64,000 nt of DNA from NCBI GenBank assembly GCA_034769895.1, contig CM068367.1:86791654-86855653 (forward strand), given 5' to 3'. The notes below the pieces were generated by a model. The model had not been told where the DNA came from, did not search any database, and saw nothing but the letters and a program-made list of their open reading frames with translations. The stretch is from Magicicada septendecula. Its lineage: Eukaryota; Arthropoda; Insecta; Hemiptera; Cicadidae. The position numbers and the translations under genes were made by a program. Positions 12,501-23,170 of this stretch are shown here, one piece after another. The first letter of the stretch is position 1, and each line of letters begins with the position of its first letter.

Positions 12501-14063
12501 GGAAAATTAGCTGACTCACCTACACCAATATTGCTAACTATTTCAGGCCAACTTGGATTGCAAGTCATTGTAATAAACAAAGAAGGCTTTCCGAAATGTT
12601 GTACAATTGACATTGCATCTAAATAATTCTGATACATATTTCTTGGAGATCCATTGAATGAAGATGGTAAAATTACTCTACGGCCAACATTATTGGCATT
12701 GGGGTTCAATTCTAAATAATCTGTTAAATTGTTGTAAACTTCAGACCTAAGACTTGTTTGATTTTGTCGAATGAAATGTAACCTTGTGCCCTCTATTCTC
12801 ACATACATATCAACTATCCACTGCAGAAATAATTTTTGTGAATGGTGCAACATGCTAAAATCTTCTCTAATTGCAAGTCTATCGACTTGGCTGCATACTG
12901 AAGCATGGTTAATTTATTTCTGGGCGCTCTTGAATTAGATGTATAGTTGGTACATTATGAGAAATATTGATATGCCACCCAGTATCACCATTTGGAAAAA
13001 GTAATGGATACGCTAAAGGGTCCAATGATGAATCCAAAACAGAGATATTTTTAATGGTACCATTAACTTTTGAAAACGAAACCATATTTCGTTCAAAGGG
13101 TGGCTCACCATCAACTGTACTAAATATTACTGCTACATCAGTTTGAACTGCATCATTATAACGGCGTAGATCTAAATCACGATTTACTTTAATGAGCATA
13201 CAAATTTCTTTATTTTGATTTTCAACTCTCTGACAATGATCTTTCATTGCAATGAATGACCAAATGAAAGGATTAATGCGTTCCAATTCAAGAGAGACTT
13301 TGCGCATTATATTGTTATAGCATGTTTGGTTATAGTTTTCACGTAATCTATAATTGACAGCAGTGTCAACATCATAAAAATATAATTGCGCATAACATGC
13401 TGAGCGACCATATCCAGCAGTCATTGGACCTGATCTGTGATAAAAAACATCATGTATTTTAAAATGATACAGTCCACGCGTAACTGTATCCGAAATTTTA
13501 GCTTCTGAGCTAACCATAGCAAATGATGAATTGTATTTACGAATGTTTCCAAAATAATTTTTTGACTTTCTTTTTATTGAAGGTTCATTTGAAGTAAGTC
13601 CATCATACAATGATTTAAAGTATTCATTTTTACTTAATGCCGGTAATATTGCTTTACCCTTATGACAACATGAAGTGAATGCAGTCCTTTCACCTAAAGT
13701 GACCTCAGATTCGAAATGTTTTGCATTGCAAAACCTGCATTGTAAATGCATTAATCCACAATCAAAAGTATTAAAATTTCTTGGAATGACATTCAGTTCG
13801 CATTTAAATGTATCCCTCAAAATAATTTCATCATTTTGTATACTATTTAGACTATTTAAATTTGCATTTGGTCTATTATCATTTTGACTTTCACGCGAAT
13901 ATATATTCCTTCTTCTTTGTCTCTCACTCCGACCCGTCAATGTTATACTATTTACACTATTTAAATTTGCATTTGGTCTATTATCATTCTGACTTTCACG
14001 CGAATATATATTCCTTCTTCTTTGTCTCTCACTCCGACCCGTCAATGTTCTATGTCGAGGCAT
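9591..14063 (-). pseudogene. Helitron Rep/helicase transposase, decayed
   Basis: Rolling-circle transposase read from 14063 down. Part 1 (14063-12909, 384 codons) has a tandemly duplicated 35-residue arginine-rich N-terminus, a CRFC...CCHKGK zinc ribbon and the Helitron N-like domain. Part 2 (12853-12347) is the Rep domain with the HUH-type motif GLPHAHIIL. Part 3 (12238-10754) has the tyrosine region (VKYIYKYVYKGYD) and starts the PIF1-like helicase with Walker A AHAGCGKT. Part 4 (10703-10290) has GDFRQILPVVPHG. Parts at 10264-10043 and 9863-9591 hold the C-terminal helicase motifs ([25 protein letters not shown]). Breaks: a frameshift near 12900, a TGA at about 12348, a frameshift in Walker B near 10700, stops around 10220-10265, and one more before 9863. 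No endonuclease or OTU domain is seen. Dead but nearly full length. Confidence 0.93.
13839..14048 (-). repeat. 105-bp tandem duplication in the Helitron N-terminus
   Basis: Two adjacent copies (14048-13944 and 13943-13839) each encode the same 35 residues, beginning TLTGRSERQRRRNIYS, with one conservative difference (V to L). The duplication keeps the reading frame. Confidence 0.9.
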
Positions 14064-14583
14064 AATGGAAGTAGGTGCGAATATCTGAATGTAAAAAAAA
14101 ACATGTAATGAAATTACTGAAACTTAGATTAGACAGGGTTTAGTTTAAAAATAATAAAATGTACTCACTTTTTTGAAACCACCAATAACAATTAGGCGAG
14201 AGTAAGTCAATTCAAATTTCTGCTACAAAATTTTCCTTTTGCAACAGGTGTATATTAAGCAAGCTGTATTTCACTTTCAACTGCACATTAATATATAAAA
14301 CACAGATATCTAATATACAAAATATAAAATAAACGCTTTTTTGCCTTGACATACACTCCACAGACTATTGGAAAAGGAACATTTTAAATCACACAAAATT
14401 CACAGCTCATTCAGTCAATCTGTCAGTAATTATTTGTTGGCAACATTTTAAAATTCTTTGGCGACAATCTTTACTCTGTGCGACTGTTTGACCACAGACT
14501 ATTATGTGTTTGACATTGGCAGTATGAACGTAAACAAACGACAGACTATTATGTGTTTGACATTGGCAGTATGAACGTACACT
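14064..14583. other. Helitron 5' flank with a 39-bp repeat pair
   Basis: No gene. A 39-bp sequence starting ACAGACTATTATGTG is present at 14494-14532 and again at 14541-14579, period 47 bp. It sits where the Helitron 5' end would be expected and directly abuts the family A scrap at 14587. No clear Helitron TC terminus could be assigned. Confidence 0.55.
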
Positions 14584-14586
14584 AAA

Positions 14587-14680
14587 ATGAAAAAATTATA
14601 ATTTTATTGCCTGGCAACAAAATTATTTTATTTTTAACAATTACCATTGTTTGAAAAAGTTTAAATGAATTTTCAAGTGC
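14587..14680 (+). repeat. Internal scrap of family A
   Basis: This matches the family A linker between the (GT)n block and the core repeats (TTGCCTGGCAAC, ACAATTACCATTGTTTG, TTTTCAAGT) and ends abruptly on both sides. It lacks both family A termini. Confidence 0.85.
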
Positions 14681-15169
14681 AAATGAATGTTTTATTTTAT
14701 TTAATTTAATGTATTTGTAACACATATTATATATAAATTTTAGCTTTCTGCACTCCTTCTCCATATAAACTTTAACTATGCCAAATCTCACACTCCTCCG
14801 TGCCCGCAATATGCTTAAAAAGGGGTACAAAGTTTTCTCTTCACGTATTAATATATAGATGTGTTTTGTTGTGTTATATTAAAGTAATAGCCTATAATTA
14901 TACTGTGATAATTTAAGTACCAAATACTAATCATCCCTTTCGTTTATTGGGTATTGTTTGCATCCTATACAATCTAATTTCAAAATCAAATTTAAATATT
15001 ATTTTATGATTTCATTTTCTTTTCTATAATAATTATTCGGTAATTATTATTGCATGTTAATCAACTCAAGTGTACATAACGATATAATGAGTTCCTCTCT
15101 TTCTCTTTCCAGATTGGTTGGACACCTGATTGGTTTGATATCATCCTCAAAGTTGATAAAATCCCGATA
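14681..15169. other. Unassigned AT-rich stretch
   Basis: Nothing recognised; no long frame, no terminal repeats. Confidence 0.5.
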
Positions 15170-15410
15170 TGTGTACAAAAATATTTGCATGAAGATCAAA
15201 TATAGCCTAAGTTCCGTTAACGTTTGTGTTTCCGTAAGGTTCTGATTCGTACCTCTAGACTAACACTGCCTCTGTAAATTTACGTTTCTACTTTATTACA
15301 TGAAATGTGACTCACCTTTAATATTGACAAAGCAAACAAATTTATTACTTTCATCTGTGTATACCGTTGTTAGCAAATAACGTCTAATTAAATAAATGGA
15401 TTAAAAAAAA
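15170..15410 (-). repeat. Dispersed repeat F, copy 1
   Basis: The reverse complement of this stretch matches 23800-23990 over well over 100 bp. Shared landmarks are GGTGAGTCACATTTC, GTAATAAAGTAGAAACG, GGCAGTGTT and a GAATCAGAAC tail. Family not identified. Confidence 0.7.
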
Positions 15411-15599
15411 TCAAAATTTGTAGACATTGATACTATGAATTGATTGATGCACACACGACGAATAAAACTAAACATTGCAATTTTGCGAAAGTTTCAAGAT
15501 AATAACTCCTTTTCTACGCGCGGTGTTTATTATCACTGTATATCAGTGTATTGAGCATAAAATAAGCTACAGAATGAAGTTGTATAAAATTTGTGAAAT

Positions 15600-16110
15600 T
15601 GACTGAATAACAGTGACTGACTGACTAACTCTCTGGCGCAGCAGCCCACGATAAGCCTTGGCCTCCCCGACTAGTCGTCCCCTCCAAACACCTCCGTCAT
15701 CCAGCCTCCGCCTCCAATCCCTATAGCCCTTCTCCTGAGGTCTTCTTCTACGTACTGTAGCCAACTACTTCTAGGTGTTCCTTTCCTTCTTTGCCCATCT
15801 ATTGTCCCTCTAAGAATTGCTTTAGGTATTCTGTCGTCCTCCATGCGCATCACATGTCTCAACTAGCTGATCCTCACAGACTTGATGAACCTCACTATGT
15901 TCTCGCCATCTATCAATTCCTCCAATTCCCTATGGTTCTGTATGTGTCATTCTTCACCTTCCTTATTGATCCAAATATTTTTCTTAGAACTCTTCTTTCA
16001 AAGACTCTTAAATTATATATGTCACTATTAAGTTGTGTCCAGCACGTCACAACTGGTCTTACTAAGGTCTTGCATAATCTAAGTTTGGTTCATTTGCTGA
16101 CTTAACTGGA
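15600..16110 (-). pseudogene. LINE 3' end (post-RT domain)
   Basis: On the minus strand, 15862-15671 reads RHVMRMEDDRIPKAILRGT, then GQRRKGTPRSSWLQYVEEDL, the typical C-terminal tail of insect LINE polyproteins (HVMRM...RIPK...GRPRxxW...V..DL). Shifted frames upstream to 16105 carry the preceding conserved stretch. At least one frameshift separates the parts. Downstream the frame runs into AKAYRGLLRQR and a repetitive SVTQS-like end. Clade uncertain. Confidence 0.7.
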
Positions 16111-17497
16111 TCTAAAAATATCTGATGGGCATAAAATGCCCTATTGCCACTCATTATGCAATTAGACTGACTGAGTAATAGTGTAACAGTAAAAAAAAAC
16201 ACAGGAAGTACAGAATTATTTTATCAAAAATCTCTAACGTGATTTAACAGTTTTCAAGTGGCATTTTAGCAAGAAGGGAATACCTTAGGTCTTGCAATCT
16301 AATATCTTTTTCAGCAGGGTCTACATGGTTATATCAGGGTAGAAGACAACAGACACAAAATGAATTAATACGTGTGTATAAAACTGTCAGTTTTGATCGT
16401 AACAGTTCGAATACAATAAATATAATGTTTTGTTTGTGCGCAGTACAGCAGAATATTGATTTATGAATAAAACTGCATCAAAGAAGAAGACACGCGATGA
16501 TTTTTATCTTAATTATTATAATGAACATTTGGGTAACACCAACAGACACTTTAAATGTAAAATTGATAATTCAACGTCCAGTTATCATGTAGAAACAAAC
16601 ATTTACAATTACACATACTACGTAAGAATATGTTTAAAATCTCTTAATTGAATAATTTATGTATACTGTCTTTTCATTATTTATCATGTCTCCGACTTTT
16701 TTATTAGCAAAAATTCAAGAGATAATACCACAATCTAGGTGGAATCACATATTGTCTACACCTGCATGTATATTTGGACATGATATTTGTACATATCTGC
16801 AAAAAACATGTGCAAATACTCGTAGGTAGGTTATAGTATAAAGTATCACAATTTAATATTGTTTTACTGAGTCGCAACTTTCTGTTTGTGTTTTAATGGC
16901 TGGCGGCGTCTGTACCTCGATTCCCACATGAACTGTTCATAATGAATATTAGATACCCATAAAGCACACATAGAATAATATTACTAGAGCGGACTAAAAC
17001 TTCATTGGAGGAGCAGCACCTGAGAGGCCTCGCGGGGACTTGAAACCCCGTTGTCATAACACAGTTGTTACAGAGAGAATTTGCAATGCTAACGCGTTTC
17101 AAAGTGCTGTACTGTTGGACGTTAATAGTTCGCTTGCTAAACGTAAACTCTAATTTAGGCAAGAAATTTCAATAATATTGACTGTATTATTTACTAACGT
17201 AACTAGTAAGGTCCACACACTGCAGAATTTGATCACTGTTTTGAACTAAATGAATGTATTATTAAGTTAGTAATAATCCTATTTAAAAATTAAATTAATG
17301 ATTTGTAGTTTTAAAGCTGTGAATAAAGTTCTTTAAAATCTATCATTCACAACATTAGCAGAGAAACACCAGGACGATTAACACGGTTAATTTAGATATT
17401 CCTGTACCGCAAAAAGTAAAATATCAAACTCAAAATTACAAAATAATTATTATTTTTATAATTAGTATGTAAACCCTAACACTGCAACAATTTTTTT
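16111..17497. other. Unassigned intergenic DNA
   Basis: No recognisable domain. An 89-codon minus frame at 16893-17162 has no known motif and sits in a slightly GC-richer patch; I do not call it a gene. Confidence 0.45.
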
Positions 17498-17543
17498 AGT
17501 TAAATTTATAACCATAATGACTAAATGTCACATGCGTAGTTTA
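17498..17543. repeat. 46-bp flanking repeat, left copy
   Basis: A perfect copy of 19085-19130. The pair brackets family A copy 3. Three or four adjoining T bases could extend the match to about 50 bp. Confidence 0.95.
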
Positions 17544-18232
17544 TTACTTCCATGTTCCTTAAGGAAATGGAAGTATGGTGATGGCAAAAAAAATCGTGTT
17601 CGAGATTATTGCAGATTCTGATTGTACTACACTCAAAACATGAAAAAAAGTCGTTTTTCGAAAAGTGTCTGTGTGTCTATCTTTAGATTTTTTTTCTATG
17701 GCAAACGATAACAGCCGCAAATACAAACAGAATCAAATAATTTTTTGCATACAGCCCTGATTTGTAGAGTACTCACGACCTATTGTTTTTGGTGAAGATC
17801 GGTTGAGGGAAAGGGGTAGTTTACCTGCAACGGTTTTTTTATCAAGGGTAATTTTTTTGGCAAACGATAACAGCCGCAAATTCAAACAGAATTAAGTAAT
17901 GTTTCGCATACAGCCCTGAATTGTAGAGATCTCGAGGACTTTCGATTTTGGTGAAGATCGGTTAAGGGGAAGGGGTAGTTTACCGGCAACCTTTTACGTG
18001 TAAAGTACTTGAAAATTCATTTAAACTTTTTGAAAGAATGGTAATTGTTAAAAATAAAATAATTTTGTTGCCAGGCAATAAAATTATAATTTTTTCATTT
18101 TAATGTAAATTATGTATGAGTTAATATACATGTATAAAATAATATATCGTTCGTGGCAGGCAAGCATATCTCAGTTATGTAATGTTTACGTTTCCATTTT
18201 ATTATTATCACTACCGCAATAAAAAGGCAGGG

Positions 18233-18284
<52 letters not shown>

Positions 18285-19080
18285 TCGCGTTATTTCTGGC
18301 CTCACTCATGTTTATTTGCTTACATTTGCACGCTTTTTAAATGGTAAGTGCCGAAACCCATACCAACATAACGCGTGCAAGCCGAAAAAGTGTCCAGCGT
18401 GGATAGCGATTTGCTTCCTGTGGATCGCTGGGCAGTGTAACTGCACGTGTTTACAGAGGAACGATTCATAGACAGACTTTTCATCTTTAGGGAATGAACC
18501 CTCTGCAAGATGCTGATGGTCCATGAGTGACTTCGGAGCGCTCCTTCTTTTTCGCGTGTTTGTTCTGTGAAACATACACTGTAGATTCGCAGCTTTACTC
18601 TAAGCAACGCTCAATAGGAAATGTTGAAAATTTTTGTCCACGGTGTACCCTCATACACACTAAACCTGCTCTGATGTTTTAATTACGGACATCATAATAT
18701 TAAAACTTTGGAAACTTGAGCACTACTTAATGGAGATCAAACATTAACTTATACAAGCCATTAATTTTATGCATATTTTGTATGTGTATGTATACAACGT
18801 TATCGGCAGCAAAGAAGTAGTTTTTGTTAAAATTCCTTCCCGGGATATTTGGCCAATGTTTTCTACAAAATCAGACGTTTCGGCAATGCCATCGACTTCC
18901 ATCATCAGTGAAAATCGAGTGCGATAACGTGAGGTGGTGTACGTTAGTGACCACAGTACTGTGGTTAAGGCTGAAGCAGTAAGTAGAAAGAAGTAGTTTC
19001 TATGGTAATATTTCATTTCGAAAATGATTTAAATATAAATCTTAGAACATGGAAGTCATGTATGGTTCTCCATACCGATA
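17544..19080 (-). mobile_element. Family A element, copy 3 (long form)
   Basis: Complete reverse-oriented copy. 3' palindrome at 17544-17580; only about two core units (17690-18000); linker with TTGCCAGGCAAT; (CA)n at 18236-18282; conserved block at 18290-18610; hammerhead-like motif at 18877-18908 (minus); 5' hairpin at about 19060-19078. Unlike other copies, it is bounded by a perfect 46-bp direct repeat. Confidence 0.9.
18877..18908 (-). ncRNA. Hammerhead-like core in family A copy 3
   Basis: On the minus strand CTGATGA (18908-18902) is followed by a hairpin-forming segment closing with GGCATTGCC and then GAAAC. Conserved core with one extra base before stem II, as in the other copies. 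Self-cleavage not shown. Confidence 0.4.
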
Positions 19081-19084
19081 TTTT

Positions 19085-19123
19085 AGTTAAATTTATAACC
19101 ATAATGACTAAATGTCACATGCG

Positions 19124-19130
<7 letters not shown>
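19085..19130. repeat. 46-bp flanking repeat, right copy
   Basis: Identical to 17498-17543. It is followed by a (TA)n run at 19130-19166 that the left copy lacks. Confidence 0.95.

Positions 19131-19166
<36 letters not shown>
19130..19166. repeat. (TA)n microsatellite
   Basis: About 18 TA units directly after the right flanking repeat of family A copy 3. Confidence 0.95.
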
Positions 19167-19170
<4 letters not shown>

Positions 19171-19230
19171 TAGACAGCTACGAGTCTATATGAAATAATG
19201 TTCACAGTTATATGTAACTGTTAATAATAT

Positions 19231-19765
19231 TGTTACGACGGTCTACTGATCGTCGTATGTTACAGTGGAAAACAAAATACAAGACACCAATTAAGTCACT
19301 AATCACCAGCTTTAATTATCACAATTAAACAGTTTGAAATCAACAAGATAGTCTTTTACAACAAATCAAATAAAGATTGTTCACACGTAATAAAAATTTC
19401 TACTAATATAAAACACAACAATTGTATTACAACTGTCCCGTACAATTATAAAACACATAACACTTCGCCACAATATTTCCAACCGCACTAAAATAAATCG
19501 CCACTAAAACTGTCTGAACTGAGCGTCGCTGAGTACTTGTATTTATCCCCCTCAGAAATATCAGACTATTCCATACTGCGCGTCAAGAACGCTCCTAGAA
19601 AACACCAGAACGTAATTGACTACGGCCTTGCACACAGCACGCGCGGCCGCGCGGCTTCTGGTACAGTCTAGCTAACGCGTTGGGAACCACGTTCGCACAC
19701 ACATTACAGCCGGATTCCACTGGAACATTCCAGAAACACGTAGATCGCTCCGTAATGTCGTAACA
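19231..19765 (-). mobile_element. Solo LTR, Gypsy-type, related to the element at 48244-53094
   Basis: A 535-bp block bounded by TGTTACGAC and GTCGTAACA. Read on the minus strand it ends with GACTTAATTGGTGTCTTGTA, a T-rich run, CCACTGTA and GACCGTCGTAACA, closely matching the 3' part of the Gypsy LTR at 52516-53094. The middle is more diverged, so it is a sister subfamily. A TATA-like box (GATAAATAC) precedes a CAGTTCAGA start region. No internal region accompanies it, so this is the product of LTR-LTR recombination. I do not see a clean target duplication. Confidence 0.75.
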
Positions 19766-20940
19766 TTATGTAAGGTTTTTTTGTAAATATACCTTACAAA
19801 TGTTTTGAAAGCGGTCACAAAATATGCAAGGGATGTTGCCACATATTAATTTCGCCAAATTGTTAAAGTACTGAGTTCGTATTTTGAATAAAATTCCTCA
19901 TAATTTGATGCTTTACACAGATTTTAATTTTTATCAAAATTTGTATTTTCACTTTTTTAACCAATGGTGTGCGTCAATTTAAAAAAGTTAAGTGTAAACA
20001 CTACACTTGGATTTGGTTAAAATTCTTTATAGTATGACACGTGGCAATTTTACAATTTTTTATAAATTTTATATTTTGTATTTTTAAAAAATTTTTTAGT
20101 AAATCTTCGTGTCCTAAAATTTTTAAATTTATAAAACTGAATACTATATTCAGATTTTGGTTAAAATTCTGTTTAATTTGATAGCCTGCAAACTTTTTTT
20201 CAATCTTGGGAACCTTTTAACACCTGTATTATAAAATTTTGAACAATTTCCAAAATTTAACACTATTTTGCTCAAGGCTTTCACGGTCTACGTCAAAGTT
20301 ATTAGAACGAGCGTTAGCCCGGCTCTTGAGGCGTGCTCTCATGGCAGTAAAACCAGACGTTTCGGCCTCACCATCGGTGGCCATCTTCAGTGGAAAAGCG
20401 TTTTGGCAGTTGTTCGCCAAATAGCCTCAGTACTGAGGTACAAACTAAGTATTCAAACTGAGCAACAACGTCCCGGGGGTTATTTAGCAAACAAGGTATA
20501 AAACGTTTTTTGGGGCTTGTTTGATGGCCTCCGATAGTGTGGCAGAAACGTCTGGCTTTACGCGATGATACCACGGTCTAAGAGCCCGGATAAGGCACGT
20601 TCCGGACACGGATATTTGCAATTTTTTCAAATTATTATCCTTCACGTTTTTTGCCTTCTGCCTCTCTATTTCTGGGGCGATCAGTCTCAAACCCTATAGC
20701 GAAAAATTGGGGCAATGTGTAGACATGGATGCTAAGTCTCACAGAAATCGGTGGAGGCGGTCAAACGTTATCAAGAGACAACTACTAAACAGATTGACAG
20801 ATAGACAGACAAACGGTCGAGCTAAAGCTGAGAACTCGCTTTGCTTATTGAAAAATATAACTATATATACTGCACTATCAAATACACTAATGAAACGCAG
20901 GGACGATTCGATAGACAGAGGGAACTGTTCAATTTTTTAT
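19766..20940. repeat. Repeat family D with two hammerhead-like motifs
   Basis: AT-rich left part with phrases such as GGTTAAAATTCT and the near-palindrome CTGAATACTATATTCAG (20138-20160), shared with 33258-33282. The right part has TCACAGAAATCGGTGG and GATTGACAGATAGACAGAC (20735-20815), the kind of sequence that follows core units in many invertebrate non-autonomous elements. Between them lie two hammerhead-like motifs facing each other: 20359-20390 on the minus strand and about 20521-20555 on the plus strand. No protein recognised. Confidence 0.5.
20359..20390 (-). ncRNA. Hammerhead-like core, family D
   Basis: Minus strand: CTGAAGA, then GGCC...GGCC able to pair as stem II, then GAAAC. The first box differs from CTGATGA at one base that is normally conserved, so it is probably inactive. 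Same layout as the family A motif. Confidence 0.35.
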
Positions 20941-21380
20941 TGATTTACAAAATGCAGAACTGTACGTGACAATGTTACTTGAGCGCCGATGATAACACGT
21001 AGTATCAGATTCGCTCGTCTCCCATTAAAATACAAATGACATATCATTCCGTTCTTATCGAAATTGTACATTGAATATGCGCGAGCAAGTGCGTTTGATC
21101 TGTACAAGTTGATACTAACAGATAAATGAGCTGCCTGCTTCACCTCGTTACCTCCCCACTACACACACAAACTCGTCATTATTTCTTACAAGTTAAGCTG
21201 CTGCATGTAACATAACGAACTGGCGCTGCCACAAACGAACAAAATACTGTCACGCTGTCATGCTCACGTTTACTGAATACAGTGCACTAAACTGTCACAA
21301 ATAATAATATTGCGTTGCGTTAATTATCGTTCAAAAAAATCTCCCTAACATTGTATGAGGCAAATCCTGCAGTACCTGTA
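20941..21380. other. Unassigned stretch
   Basis: No motif recognised; normal base composition, no long open frame. Confidence 0.45.
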
Positions 21381-21675
21381 TTGTTACGACAATTACATAA
21401 CGCTCTCGGCAGGTGCGGTTATGTAAACGTTGTACACGTTTCTCGGCTAGTCGAGAAGGTGAAGTATCTCTGTCAAGGCCGTGCGCTCAAGTAGCTTCCA
21501 GACTGTTCGACCACTCTGAACTACGCAAATTATATTGCCATGGCGCCAGCAATATGGCAAGTTATTCTATAACCTCTGTGGTATCTACATAAGCAACAGT
21601 GACAGGCTTAGAAGTTAGTTACACCTGGCGATGTTGTAGAGTGTGTCTACAGTAGCACAAGTAACTTATGTAACA
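21381..21675 (+). mobile_element. Possible LTR remnant, Gypsy-like
   Basis: Starts TGTTACGACAATTAC, contains GTCAAGGCCGTGCG, and ends near GTAACTTATGTAACA. The start and the CAAGGCCGT phrase recall the LTRs at 19231 and 48244. Overall similarity is weak; treated only as a possible old LTR. Confidence 0.3.
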
Positions 21676-21849
21676 CCCTTACTAAAATTGAACTGATCTG
21701 AGTACAAAGGTAGTCTAATAGTTCCTTCTATCCTACCAAGGATAATTTAGGATCTATCTTCGACGCATGACATGCAAGCCTCAAGATACAACAGAGATCA
21801 CACATAGTTGCCCTGCCTTCAGAATGTTTAATAAAACTATCAGATAATT

Positions 21850-22420
21850 CGATGAAATTTTGCCTCCTCCTCTCTTCTTTTTCTTCTTCTTCTTTTAATC
21901 CTGCTCCTCCTGCTCCTCCTCCTCCTCCTCCTCCACCGCCTCCTCTTTCTTCTCCACCTCCTCCTCCTTCTTATCCTCCTTATCCTCCTCCTCCTCCTCC
22001 TCCTCCTCCTCATCATCATCATCGTCGACGTCATCATAATCGTCATCTTCTCCTTCTTCCACCTCTTTTTCATCTTCTTTTGTATTTCTTGTCCTCCTTT
22101 TACTTCTCCTTCTTTTTTTTCGTCTTCTTCTGTCCAATTTGGAGCAAGAGCCTGTCCACATACCACGTACAAAACGACTTCCCCCCTCGATTGTCCAACC
22201 TTCCTTTTTGTTAACTATTTACCCCGGCACACTTAAATATTCTATCCTCATTTATTCTGTCGATATATTCATTGGTTTAACTGAGCAAGTTTTCCTACTA
22301 TATTCGTTCGTCTCTCTGTCACTCCTCATCATCATACCCTCATATACACCCTCGGATCTGATTCGCCTCAATTTGCTGTTTTGCTTTCATTGTCTCACTT
22401 CTTGTTTGTGTCAATAGGGG
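21850..22420. repeat. Repeat G copy 1: pyrimidine microsatellite plus shared flank
   Basis: A long (CTC/CTT/CAT)n tract (about 21880-22060) is followed by unique sequence (TTGGAGCAAGA, CCTGTCCAC, ATTTACCCCGG, ACTTAAATATTCTATCCTC) that also follows a similar tract at 35750-36180. It reads best as the minus-strand 3' end of a retroelement with a GAA-type tail. The charged open frames here are microsatellite artefacts. Confidence 0.7.
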
Positions 22421-23170
22421 ACACATCAACAAACCAGACTGTCCGCGAATCCCTACGTGTCCGTTCCCTGAACGCCACTATATGGACATTTTCGCGAACG
22501 TTCTACCGCCGCAGTGCCCGTATCAGGGCAACTTCATAAGCGCCCTCAGTTTCAACCAGTCTGAACCAGGTAAGTCTTGGACCCGGCGTCAGTGAACCCT
22601 CACGGTCAATTAGACTTATCTAATTGATAATCCACGACCAGTAGCCGGCCACGTTTCGAAGCCCCATCAGTCTTTTGGTCCCTGCGGCTGGAGCCCTACA
22701 AGAAGCTGGGGACAACAGCTTCAGATGTGGATGCGGCATCAGACGTGGGCATTAACCCAGCCTAAGGGAAGCCAAAAACCTCGTCTCTGTTCCACTTATG
22801 TAATGGGACCATCAAGGAGCGGGCTTGGCTCGACAGATAAGTTCCGCTGAAGACCCAGTATTGCGGGGGATATCGCTTTACACTTGTCTAGGGTTACAGA
22901 CGAAGACCACAGCGGCGGTGAAGGCGGAAAAAAGGAACTTCAGGCCGATGGATCCGGTGTATTTGCCATCCCCAACTTCCAAGGATGGCACGAGACGGGG
23001 TAATAAGTGCGAAGTCTCTAACGGCCAGAGATGAATGGATGGAGCAACCTTGCATGTGAGGATAGTACGCATGATAGCTAGACTTAAGCCATAAGACGGC
23101 AGCCCTGTGACGTCGCCCTCTGCAGAATGCTGGTAAACTCTTCCAGAGTTATAAATTGCTCGAATTCTCC
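22421..23170. other. GC-rich block of unknown origin
   Basis: This stretch is clearly GC-richer than its surroundings and has no close repeat in the window. It contains a perfect splice-donor consensus (CAG|GTAAGT at 22567-22575). Two modest open frames (22825-23034 plus, 23210-22878 minus) have no motif I know. It could be a LINE 5' region, a captured host exon, or a CpG-rich promoter. Confidence 0.4.

Noticed and set aside
13675-14065. Plus-strand frames opposite the Helitron
   Set aside because: Antisense shadows, including a repeat caused by the 105-bp duplication.
16893-17162. An 89-codon minus-strand gene
   Set aside because: No motif, no repeat conservation and no splice context; length is within chance expectation.
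17544-19080. Family A copy 3 as a LINE or SINE because of its long flanking repeat
   Set aside because: No poly-A or simple 3' tail, no Pol III boxes recognised, and other copies show no target duplication.
21840-22214. Frames rich in Arg, Glu/Asp or Pro of 88-120 codons
   Set aside because: Produced by CTC/CAT/CTT microsatellites in several frames at once; same at 35607-36074.
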